From NCBI GenBank assembly GCA_030042755.1, contig JASHZC010000143.1, forward strand, positions 1-11,370: a stretch of DNA of 11,370 bases, in the 5' to 3' direction. The notes under the pieces are model-generated. The model was not told the DNA's origin, ran no database searches, and saw nothing but the letters and a program-made list of their open reading frames with translations. The DNA comes from Vulcanimicrobiota bacterium (GTDB lineage Bacteria > Eremiobacterota > Eremiobacteria > Baltobacterales > Baltobacteraceae). How positions within the stretch are numbered: the first letter of the stretch is position 1; each line of letters begins with the position of its first letter. The position numbers were made by a program, and so were the translations under genes. Below, in pieces: positions 1 to 8,400 of the stretch.

Positions 1-1046
1 GCCGGCGTACGGAACCGCGGATGAATCTTGGCAACGCCGGGCGGCAGCATGCGATCGCGCGACATCACGTAAAAGATGCGAATCTGTCCGAGCAGCGACG
101 TCACCATCACCGTCGTGTTTCCAGCCACCCCGCCAAGTGCGACGATCCAGAACACGACCGGATTGCGCGTTGCCGCTTGCACGGCGTCGAGCATCGCGGC
201 ACCTTCGCTCAGCTTCTGATACGGCAGCGCGGCGACCGTGAAGTATGCCAGCGCGACGTAGAGCAGCCCGCCGATGAATAGGGAGAGGATGATGCCGAGC
301 GGTACGTGGCGCACCGGATCGTTCGCTTCCTCCGAAGCGACAGTGACCGTATCGAATCCGATGTACGCGTAGAAAACGAGCGCCGTGCTTGCAACGATGC
401 CGTGAAAGCCCTGCGGAGCGAACGGATGCAGATAGGCACCGTGCACGGCCGAATACGTCGCTGCTAGGAAAACGATCATCGTGAAGATTTGGAACACGAC
501 GAGCACGCCGTTCACGTTGGCCGATTCGCGTATCCCGATTGCAACCAGAACGGTGATGACGACGACGATCAGCGCGGCAATGACGTCGATTCGACCCGAA
601 GCGATTGCGCCGGTCTGCGCCCACGCCGGCAGCGTCACGCCAACTCCCGAAAGCAAATGCTGCGCGTAGTCGGACCATGACGACGCGGTCGGCGCCACCG
701 AAAGTCCGTACTCGAGAATCAAATCCCAGCCGATCACCCAGGCAACGACTTCGCCGAGCGTCGCGTACGCGTAGGTGTACGCGCTTCCCGCAACGGGAAC
801 CATCGACGCGAATTCCGCGTAACAGAGCGCGACGCACAAACTGACGAGGCCGGACAACCCGTATGCCAGCACGACGGCCGGTCCCGCTGCATGTGCGCCC
901 GCACCGATCGTCGGGAAGATGCCGCCCAGCATCGTCCCGAGGCCGATTGCGGTGAGCGCCGGCCACCCGAGGGTCCGCTTCAGGGTCGGCCCCACCTGCT
1001 CGCGTGAAGTCCACGCCAGCGGTTGACGAGCGAAGATTCCCCTCAC
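1..1046 (-). CDS. APC-family amino acid permease (cationic amino acid transporter-like), 3' end outside window
   Basis: Inner-membrane amino acid/polyamine/organocation transporter. About 348 residues are visible; the frame is still open at the left edge, so the C-terminal membrane segments are missing. The N-terminus contains LKRTLGW (about residues 22-28), typical of YhdG/CAT-like permeases. It is followed by a first transmembrane segment with GTMLGGIFPTIG, then YAEFASMVPVAGSAYTYAY and GWDLILEYG. Around residue 224 comes FYAYIGFDTVTVASEEANDP, the hallmark segment of this family, and near the edge RDRMLPPGVAKIHPRFRTP. I chose the GTG at 1046-1044 because it gives the family-like leader MRGIFARQPL and overlaps the upstream aldehyde dehydrogenase stop as GTGA, which implies translational coupling. 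No ATG gives a better fit. The TM1 glycine motif looks one residue shorter than usual. Likely substrates are amino acids or amines; the specific one cannot be read. Family assignment is strong, start fairly sure. Confidence 0.9.
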   Translation of the reverse strand, partial: MRGIFARQPLAWTSREQVGPTLKRTLGWPALTAIGLGTMLGGIFPTIGAGAHAAGPAVVLAYGLSGLVSLCVALCYAEFASMVPVAGSAYTYAYATLGEVVAWVIGWDLILEYGLSVAPTASSWSDYAQHLLSGVGVTLPAWAQTGAIASGRIDVIAALIVVVITVLVAIGIRESANVNGVLVVFQIFTMIVFLAATYSAVHGAYLHPFAPQGFHGIVASTALVFYAYIGFDTVTVASEEANDPVRHVPLGIILSLFIGGLLYVALAYFTVAALPYQKLSEGAAMLDAVQAATRNPVVFWIVALGGVAGNTTVMVTSLLGQIRIFYVMSRDRMLPPGVAKIHPRFRTP

Positions 1047-2374
1047 CGGTATTTGACGACCAGCGTTTTCAGTTCGCTCATCTCATCCATGGCATAGCGC
1101 ACGCCTTCGCGTCCGAAACCGCTTTCCTTGATGCCGCCATACGGGAAGTTGTCGATTCGCAACGTCGGATAATCGTTGACGATCAAACCGCCGACATCGA
1201 TGCGATCGTAGCACGCGCCAATCGTACGCACGTCGGTCGTAAATACGCCGGCCTGCAGTCCGTAACGCGTGTCGTTCACGCGCGCGATGCCCTCCTCGAG
1301 CGAATCGACGCTCGCAATGGTGGAAACCGGGCCGAATACTTCTTCGCAGCTCACCTTCATCGACGACTTCACGTTCGCAAGCAGCGTGGGATAGATCAGG
1401 CGGCCTTCGCGTGGTTTTCCGTACAACTGGACCGCTCCGCCGGCAACGGCTTCGTCGATCCACGCCGCGATGCGCTCCGCACTGCGATCGTCGATGACCG
1501 GCCCGACAACCGTTGCTTCGTCATTCGGATCGCCGACCGCAATCTTTCCGATTTCGGCAAGAAGCAGCGCCAGAAAATCTTCGTATCGTTCGCGCTGCAC
1601 GAAAATGCGCTGCACCTTGATGCAGACTTGTCCGGCTTGCGCGTAGGAGCCCAATGCAACCCGCTGCGCCGCCCACCCCAGATCCGCATCGCTGCAAACG
1701 AGCGCCGCCGCGTTACCGCCAAGCTCGAGCGCGACACGTTTGCGCCCGGCAATCGATTTCAGATACCAGCCCACGGCACTCGATCCGGTAAACGAGAGCA
1801 TCGCCAATCGTTTGTCGGTCGCCAGTGCTTGCGCCACGTCGACCGGCGCGTGAACGACGCGCAATGCGTCCGCCGGCCAGCCGGCTTCGTGGACGAGCTC
1901 GGCGAGTTCGAACGCGCACCGCGGCGCTTGCGGCGGTGCCTTGAGCACCATCGAATTGCCGACGGCGATTGCAGGTGCAACCTTGTGCGCGACGAGGTTC
2001 AGCGGAAAATTGAATGGCGAAATTGCGCCGATCGCGCCTATCGGACGACGCGTGGCTATCGCCGTGTATCCGACGCCCGCAGCGGTAACGTCGAGCGGCA
2101 GCACCTCGCCGATCGGTCTCGTCACTTCGTCGGCGGCGAGTGAAAACGTGGAAATCGCGCGATCGACCTCGGCACGCGCGTAGCGGCGTGGCTTGGCCGA
2201 GTCGTCGATCATCAGGCGGATGAATCGTTCCCGTTCGCGCTCGAGCGCTGCGGCGACGCCGCGCAGCACGCGCTGGCGCTCGTAGCGCGGCATCGAGGCG
2301 ACAGCCGGCGCGGCTGCGACCGCAGCGCCGATGGCGCGATCCATCTCGCGCGCGTCGATCTCGGTAACGACCAT
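1043..2374 (-). CDS. NAD(P)-dependent aldehyde dehydrogenase, lactaldehyde/MJ1411-like subfamily, N-terminally short
   Basis: Cytoplasmic enzyme oxidising an aldehyde to the carboxylic acid; 443 residues from the ATG at 2374. Catalytic machinery is intact: PFNFP with Asn122, VLKAP with Lys145, the general base Glu217 in LELGG, the nucleophile Cys251 in GQVCIKVQR, and EEVFGP (344-349) for NAD ribose contact. The end (KESGFGREGVRYAMDEMSELK) and the EVDRAISTFSLAA segment resemble the archaeal lactaldehyde dehydrogenase MJ1411 and phosphonoacetaldehyde dehydrogenases, as I remember them, more than classical GabD. Family members usually carry about 30 further residues at the N-terminus (a first beta strand pair before the cofactor domain). 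Here the in-frame sequence upstream of 2374, open to 2500, does not resemble that part, and the ATG has no Shine-Dalgarno. The gene is followed through a GTGA overlap by the permease, so they form an operon. With the amine oxidase and gabT nearby it may oxidise an aminoaldehyde or succinate semialdehyde (inference). Confidence 0.9.
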   Translation of the reverse strand: MVVTEIDAREMDRAIGAAVAAAPAVASMPRYERQRVLRGVAAALERERERFIRLMIDDSAKPRRYARAEVDRAISTFSLAADEVTRPIGEVLPLDVTAAGVGYTAIATRRPIGAIGAISPFNFPLNLVAHKVAPAIAVGNSMVLKAPPQAPRCAFELAELVHEAGWPADALRVVHAPVDVAQALATDKRLAMLSFTGSSAVGWYLKSIAGRKRVALELGGNAAALVCSDADLGWAAQRVALGSYAQAGQVCIKVQRIFVQRERYEDFLALLLAEIGKIAVGDPNDEATVVGPVIDDRSAERIAAWIDEAVAGGAVQLYGKPREGRLIYPTLLANVKSSMKVSCEEVFGPVSTIASVDSLEEGIARVNDTRYGLQAGVFTTDVRTIGACYDRIDVGGLIVNDYPTLRIDNFPYGGIKESGFGREGVRYAMDEMSELKTLVVKYR

Positions 2375-2494
2375 GGGAGGAAGATGCTGCGGACAACGGC
2401 TGCGAGCCTTTGGCCAACCACCCAGAAATGACCCGGACTTTTGTAGGCGAACACCATGGCGCGTTTGGCCGCGATTCCGATACTTTGGAGGAGC
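2375..2494. promoter_or_regulatory. Divergent intergenic region between aldehyde dehydrogenase and permease
   Basis: This 120-base spacer must hold the promoters for both the leftward dehydrogenase/permease pair and the rightward permease, unless one of them starts inside its neighbour. I found no convincing -35/-10 pair on either strand. GATACT at 2479-2484 (plus) and TACAAA on the minus strand near 2446-2441 are isolated -10-like hexamers without a partner at the right spacing. No clear operator palindrome was seen. Confidence 0.4.
2487..2493 (+). promoter_or_regulatory. Ribosome binding site of the plus-strand permease
   Basis: GGAGGAG lies one base before the ATG at 2495; its first GGAG (2487-2490) has a 4-base spacing. 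This strong purine run decides the start at 2495 over the in-frame ATG at 2456, which would add 13 residues (MARLAAIPILWRS) unlike the family and has no comparable site. Confidence 0.7.
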
Positions 2495-3847
2495 ATGCAA
2501 GAAAAGAGTCGCCTGCGCGGCGGATCGCTCTCGTTTATCGAGGTGCTCGCTGCCTCAGTTGCGCTGATCGGCCTTTCGATGACGCCGGTGCTGATCGCGC
2601 CGTACATGTTTGGCGCAGCCGGTAACGGCTCGTGGCTCGCATACGTGTTCGGCGGCGTGATGTTGCTGCTCGTTGCCGTGAATTTGAATCATTTTGCGAA
2701 GCGGAGCACCGGCGCCGGTTCGATGTTTCTCTACGCGGCAAACGAACTCGGTCCGACGCTCGGGACGCTCGCTGGCTGGAGTTTGGTGTGGGCCTACGTT
2801 TTCGTCGGCGCATCGCAATTCGGCGCGCAGGCGCTTTTCATCGGTCAGCTCGGCGGCCTGTTCGGCGCAAACGTTCCGGCACTCGCGGTGATGGTCGCGC
2901 TTGCCGTTATTTGCTGGAGCCTCGCGGTTCGCGACATCGCGTTGTCCACGGTCGTCATGTTGATTCTCGAAGCGATCTCGGTTGCGATCATCTGCACGCT
3001 GGTCGGCATCGTGCTCTTCCGGCACGGTCCGCACCTCGACCTTGCACAGGTTCATCTTCACGGCGTCGGGAGCGCGAGCATCGGTCTAGGAATTGCGACG
3101 GCTATCTTCAGTTTCGTCGGATTTGAAAGCGCAACGGCGTTCGGTGCGGAAGCAAAATCGCCGCTGCGCACGATTCCGCGAGCGGTGATCTGGAGCGTGA
3201 TTATCGCGGGCGCGTTTTTCGTGCTCTCGATGTATGCGGAGATCCTCGGCCTGCGCGGCACAAAGCCGCCGCTCGATCAGTTGAGCGCGCCGCTTTGGTC
3301 CCTAGCCGATGCAATGAACGCCGGTTATCTCAAGCTTCCGATAACCATCGGCGCGATCTGCAGCTCGTTCTCGGTTGCGCTGGCGTGCGTAAACACCGGC
3401 GCGCGCATCCTGCTGCCGATGGCCGACAACGGTCTCTTGCCGCGTTCGCTTGGCGCCATACACAAGCGCTTTCGTACGCCGCACGTTGCACTCGCCATAA
3501 CGATCGCCGTTATGCTCGCAATCGGCATGGCAATGTGGTTGCTGCGCATCGCACCGATCGACATCTTCAACTACTGCGGAACGCTCAGCTCGCTCAGCTT
3601 CATCGCCGTGTATCTCCTGATCTCGATAGCAGCTCCAAAATATTTGCGGCGCATCGGCGAGCTCCGCGCGATCGACGCGACAATCGCCGTGCTCTCGTGG
3701 ATATTCCTGATCGCAACGGCGGTCACGCTCTTCTATCCGCTGCCGCCGCCTCCGACCGATTACTTTCCGTACGCGTTCCTGATCTATCTCGGCGCGGGTT
3801 TGGCGCTCTACGCCTTTGCTCGCCGCTCCGTCGCGCGCACGCCGTAA
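2495..3847 (+). CDS. APC-family amino acid permease
   Basis: Inner-membrane secondary transporter of 450 residues with about 12 hydrophobic segments, a normal length for the family. The N-terminus (RLRGGSLSFIEVLAASVALI) is typical of the group whose TM1 follows a short basic cytoplasmic leader. Further hallmarks are KRSTGAGSMFLYAANELG (start of TM2-3), GWSLVWAYV, SFVGFESATAFGAEAKSP with IPRAV (TM6 and the following loop), and GARILLPMADNGLLPRSLG plus RFRTPHVAL (TM8 and the loop after it). A proline-rich loop (PLPPPPTDYFPY) precedes the last helix. It has no recognisable close relation to the permease at the left edge beyond the superfamily. It stands alone on the plus strand, divergent from the aldehyde dehydrogenase and convergent with the amine oxidase, whose last codons it overlaps by 40 bases. 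Its substrate is probably an amino acid or amine related to the neighbouring enzymes; this is inferred from context only. Confidence 0.92.
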   Translation: MQEKSRLRGGSLSFIEVLAASVALIGLSMTPVLIAPYMFGAAGNGSWLAYVFGGVMLLLVAVNLNHFAKRSTGAGSMFLYAANELGPTLGTLAGWSLVWAYVFVGASQFGAQALFIGQLGGLFGANVPALAVMVALAVICWSLAVRDIALSTVVMLILEAISVAIICTLVGIVLFRHGPHLDLAQVHLHGVGSASIGLGIATAIFSFVGFESATAFGAEAKSPLRTIPRAVIWSVIIAGAFFVLSMYAEILGLRGTKPPLDQLSAPLWSLADAMNAGYLKLPITIGAICSSFSVALACVNTGARILLPMADNGLLPRSLGAIHKRFRTPHVALAITIAVMLAIGMAMWLLRIAPIDIFNYCGTLSSLSFIAVYLLISIAAPKYLRRIGELRAIDATIAVLSWIFLIATAVTLFYPLPPPPTDYFPYAFLIYLGAGLALYAFARRSVARTP

Positions 3848-5397
3848 TCGGCCAAAATCTCGCGAGCGGCGCGCACGCCGCTCGCAGCGCCACCCTCCAT
3901 AAAGCCTTGATACTCGACGGATGTGTGCTCGCCCGCAAAGTGGACGTTCCCTTGCCGCACTTTTTCATAGCCGGCGATCGTCGTACACTGGCCGACCAGC
4001 CACGTTGAATAGCTCGCAAGAATGTTCGGATCTGCCTGCGCGTTCCCGAACGTCGCCTTGCCGTTCCAATGCTTGGAAACGCCCGGCCAGATCTCATCGA
4101 GCTGCGCGAAGAAGTTTTTGACCGCAGCGTGCACGAGCGGAGAGTCCTCGACGCGCGAATAGGGCTGCGGCGGAGTGCCCATCAGGGCCGCGGTGCCATA
4201 GGTGAAACGCTCGATGATGCCGCTGCGTCCAAGTTGGCCGAGCGAGAAGTCGACCGAGTTTTGAAATCCCGTATCCGTCCAGATTTGACCATCGAGCGGA
4301 TGCGGCCACGGCCCGCTTTCATACCACGGTTTGCCTTCGAATTGCATGTGCAGCTTGGTATGGATTCCGTAGCCGAGCGAATCGATGGCGTGCTGTTTGC
4401 GTGCATCGAAGCCGGCGCCCGAACAATCGACGCCGCGCAGCCCAATGAACGGTAGTGCGAGCAACACGCGATCGTAGGTCGCGGTCGACGCGCCGGAGGG
4501 CGTCGTAAACGTCAACTCGTATCCGCCGCCGGCTCGTTTGCGCAGCGCCGTCAACCGATGTTCGAAGGCGATACTCCCTTTGGGCAGCGCATCGGCTATC
4601 GCCATCGCGAGTCGCTGATTGCCGTAGCGCGTCGTGTACCGCTGATCCGAATAGCCGAGCACGTTCATCGTTCCGCCGTGCTCGTCATAACGCGGCTGAA
4701 TGCCCAGCATATAGACGAGGTTGAGCGAGCTCTGCTGGTCGGAATCGACGCCGTACTCGTTGGCGAGCGCATCGTCGATGAGCCGCCCAAGCCGCGACGA
4801 TCCGCCGCCAGGTACGTAGCGATCGATCCACGCCTTCATGCTCATCGCGTCGAGCTCGCGCGCGAGCGGCGTAGCAGAATCCCAAGTGGTCTGCGGACCG
4901 AGCTTCGCGAGTTGCTCGCGCAATACCGCAAAGACCGGAGCGAAGTCACGGTCCGCTTGCGGCATCGGATAGTAATTGCGCTCGAAGAAGGACGTGTCGC
5001 GCGAGTTGGGCAGAAGCGGAGCCCACGTGTCGATCAGCGGCTGGTTGAACCGGCGCGCCAACGCGTGCATCGTCGCGTGCTTCGAATCGATCATAGCGCC
5101 GCACCACTCGGTGTGCTGGCCGTCGTTCCAATACGTCCATTCGGAGTGCATGCGTCCACCGACGCGCTGCGACGATTCGAAGATATCGCTGTCGATGCCG
5201 CCGTCGCGCAGGATCGTCGCCGCCGTGAGCCCCGCGATACCGGCACCGACGATCGCGACGCGCGCCGTGCGCGCCGTCGGCGAGGACGCGCAGCCATACG
5301 CGGGCGCAAGCACGAGCGACGCTGCAACGCCGACGGTGCCGCGCACGAAGTCGCGTCGACTCACCGGAAGTCTATGGAGGGCTTTGGTACGGGACAT
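3808..5397 (-). CDS. Tat-exported FAD-dependent amine oxidase (flavin monoamine oxidase family)
   Basis: Oxidises an amine or amino acid to an imine/aldehyde, releasing ammonia and H2O2; 529 residues. The N-terminus has a twin-arginine signal, SRRDFVR (13-19), then a hydrophobic stretch to about residue 33, so the folded flavoprotein should reach the periplasm. Cys36 in AYGC could be a lipid-attachment site, but the lipobox is imperfect. The FAD Rossmann motif is VAIVGAGIAGLTAA (47-60) with Glu74 for the ribose and GGR at 80-82. Lys348 (HTKLHM) lines up with the flavin-contacting lysine of monoamine oxidases. The C-terminal FAD motif is HFAGEHTS (486-493) with QGFMEGG (497-503), where Phe499 replaces one aromatic-cage tyrosine. 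No cysteine aligns with the covalent-flavin cysteine of MAO-A/B, so FAD is probably non-covalent. It starts 12 bases after the receptor stop. Its Shine-Dalgarno is weak (AAGA-like), suggesting re-initiation. It could instead be an L-amino acid oxidase. Confidence 0.9.
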   Translation of the reverse strand: MSRTKALHRLPVSRRDFVRGTVGVAASLVLAPAYGCASSPTARTARVAIVGAGIAGLTAATILRDGGIDSDIFESSQRVGGRMHSEWTYWNDGQHTEWCGAMIDSKHATMHALARRFNQPLIDTWAPLLPNSRDTSFFERNYYPMPQADRDFAPVFAVLREQLAKLGPQTTWDSATPLARELDAMSMKAWIDRYVPGGGSSRLGRLIDDALANEYGVDSDQQSSLNLVYMLGIQPRYDEHGGTMNVLGYSDQRYTTRYGNQRLAMAIADALPKGSIAFEHRLTALRKRAGGGYELTFTTPSGASTATYDRVLLALPFIGLRGVDCSGAGFDARKQHAIDSLGYGIHTKLHMQFEGKPWYESGPWPHPLDGQIWTDTGFQNSVDFSLGQLGRSGIIERFTYGTAALMGTPPQPYSRVEDSPLVHAAVKNFFAQLDEIWPGVSKHWNGKATFGNAQADPNILASYSTWLVGQCTTIAGYEKVRQGNVHFAGEHTSVEYQGFMEGGAASGVRAAREILADYGVRATERRAKA

Positions 5398-5409
5398 GGA
5401 GTCTTTTCT

Positions 5410-8400
5410 TTAGAGCTTGACGTCCAAATTGACGGCGAACTGGAACGGCTGGCGGGCACTCGTGATACCGACTTGCGTATTGTTGAACCAAATGCCGTAT
5501 GGATACGCAAGTTGGACCGGCGGATTGGTAAGAAATGCACCGGGCTGCGTTCCTGGTCCGTTGGGAGCCAACTCGTTCGAGGGCAGGCTCGAATACCAGC
5601 ATCCCATCGGCGTTTCCCATGGGTACCCGCGCTGGAAGCATTTGTTGTAGAGATTGTTCCCGATCACGGTGACCGTCATTCGCGGATTGATGTCGTACGA
5701 AAGCTGCAAGTTCATCACCAGCTGCGACGGCTCACGCAGCGTTCCTAGCCCATCAAAACGGCCGGTGTACGGATCGGGTACGAAGATCGCGCCGCCGCTT
5801 CCGCAACTAACGCCGGGCGTCGTCGGCGTCGCCGACGGCAATTGCGTACACGCCTGCGGAACGTAACCCGGAACGGAGAGCGGCGAACCATAGTACGATC
5901 CGTCGTTAAACGAAAAACTTGGCGTGATGTTCCAGCGATCGTGCTTGAAGTTGACGACGAGCGCAGCGACGTCGGGGACGGCATAGCTGTTCGCGCTCGC
6001 AAAAGCGCTCGGGATCACGTCGTAGGGAACGTACCACGCGTTGGGGTCCATCAACGGCTGCGGCTTCTCGTTCCAATATGGATTAGGCACGTCGATCGTC
6101 CCACCCGTCGACGAGGTGTTCGCGAAGACTTGCTGACCGTTACCCGAATAGAGCCCGCCGCCGCAAGACGCGGCGTTTTCGTGAGCGGCGCACGCCGACG
6201 TGTACGAGTTGTACTGCTCGATCGAACGATTCAGGACGTCGATGATGTTGATGCCGGGCGTAATGTCTTGGTAGTGCGTGTGCGTATTGGTGTACGTGTA
6301 AGACAGCTGCGCCGCGACACCGTTTTGGTCGAAATCGCCGTAGTCGACCGCCGTTTCGATTCCGTAGGCGCGCAACGTCCCGACGTTGACGCCCGCGAGC
6401 ACGCCGCCGATCGCGCTGATCGCCAAGTACTCGAGCTGATTCTGCGTCGTACGATAGAACGGGGTGACCTTCATCGAGAACTTCGAGTGTGGGAACCGGT
6501 GCTCGAGCGAGAAGTCGAAATTGTACGACGTGTCTGCGCGAACGTCGTGGTCGGGCGAGAGATAACCCAGCGCCGCGAACTGCGAGATGAACGACGGCAG
6601 ATCTTGTTGATAGGTGTTGTACTCGTGGTACGACGTCGCGGCGGGGCGCGTGTACACGCCGGCCGATGCGCGCAGCACGGTGGTCGGATTCACGACGAAC
6701 GTTGATGCAATGCGCGGCGAGAAGACGTTCTGCGACGTCGTTCCGCCTGGCGAATTGACGAAGCCGTAGCCCGGCGTGTTCATCGCCGTGTAGCCGGCTG
6801 GGCACGAGAGCGCGCCGGTCAGCGGATTGATCGTCCCCTCGATATCGCCAACGCCGGCCGCGCTGCAATGTTCGTTGTTGTAGGCGTTGAACCAGAACGC
6901 GCGCGCGGGATAACTTGCCTCCAAATTGTCGAGGCGATACGCAAAATGATCGAAGCGCGCGCCGACGTTGATCGTCCAACGGTCGTCCGGACGGATGCTA
7001 TCGGTAATCGCGCCGGAAGTAAAGTATGGCGTCACATTGTCGACTTGCGCGTTTTGTCCGTTCTCGGTTACGAGATATTGCGCTCCCGCTGCGCAGGCGG
7101 GGATCGACGCGTTCGGGCACGTGTACGACACGGTCGGCGCCGCATTACCGGGCGTAAGCACGACCGCGCTCGAATAACACGACGTGTAATCACCCGAGGT
7201 CGGATCGAAGCAATGGCTTCCGTTGGTGAGATCGGCGATCACGCTGCCGAATTGCCCGGTCGAGTCCCCGTACATCGTGTCGAACGTCGCGTTGTACGTT
7301 TGCAGCTTCTGCGTTTGATACGAGATCGCGCCCGTCAGCAAGTTCTTACTGGAAAGCTCGTTTGCGTAGGTCATGCTCCCGCCGAAGATGTGACCGAGCA
7401 CTTCGTAATCGGAGAGCGTTGCGCCGAAGATTTGATCGGTGCTATTGGGCCCGTTGAGGAACCAGTTCGTGTAATTGGAATACCCGATGAAGCGCAAGTA
7501 CGAGTTTTGATTGATATTGCGCTGATACTGCGCTTTTAGGATCGAGTACGAGTTGCTTCCGCCGTCGCGCTGCGTGACCGGGATCGGAGAGTCCAAACCG
7601 CAACACTCGACCCCGCTCGGGAACGGTCCGTTTGCAAACGCGGTCATGTCCGGCGGTGCATAGACCTTGCCGACGTAGTATCCGCCTCCGTCCGCCACGG
7701 TCGCGTCGTCGAAGTACATCTGGGGAACGCCGAGATCGCTGGCCGAGCTGTAGTAGCCGGTGAAAATGCTGCCGGTCGAATAGAGCAACTGTATGTCGTC
7801 GCGTCCGAAATCGTGCTTGTGCGGCAGGCCGAAGTGGAAGTTGACGATGGCTTCGCGGTCTTCGTTTCCCGACTGTATCCAGCTTGCGCCCGGCGCGAAC
7901 TGCGAACCATAGCTGGGACCGGGACACGGCGTCTTGAGCGTCGGGTCGCCGCACGAGCCATCGAGAATGAAATATTCCGAGTTCGTCGTCGGGATGGATA
8001 CCGGGTAATAATAGAGTGGGTTTGACACGCCGTTGAATTGGTCGCCGTAGCGATACGTCTCGTCGTCGCCTCCGATACCGACGTAATAGGAGAACAGCCG
8101 ATTGGGTGACGCGCCGCCGGCTTCGACCGACGCTTTGTGATAGAATGCCGGCCCGCCGACCGCGCCCGACGCATTCGCGTATCCGGGATAGGTACCGGTC
8201 TTGATCACCTGATTGATGTATCCGGCTAGACCGGGCGAGTCCGACGTCGCGGGCGTTCCACCCGTGTACACTTGCACTTCCTGTTGCCCGAGGACGGAGA
8301 GCGTCGTGATCGGTGCGCCGTCCGACTGACGCAGAATCGGCACGCCGTCGAATTCGTAACCGACTTGATCGTAGTCGCCGCCGCGGATGAAAACGCTTTG

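Noticed and set aside
1004..2143. Long plus-strand open frame of 379 codons
   Set aside because: Arg/His/Asp-rich translation antisense to a well-conserved aldehyde dehydrogenase; a GC-rich codon shadow.
2456..2494. Earlier ATG start for the plus-strand permease
   Set aside because: The added residues do not fit the family and the strong GGAGGAG points to the ATG at 2495.
4558..5748. Plus-strand open frame of 396 codons across the amine oxidase and receptor genes
   Set aside because: Arg-rich, without recognisable domains, and antisense to two clearly coding frames; shadow.
5842..6705. Plus-strand open frame of 287 codons inside the receptor gene
   Set aside because: Composition (Val/Arg repeats) typical of the complement of a beta-barrel gene; no motif and no ribosome binding site seen.
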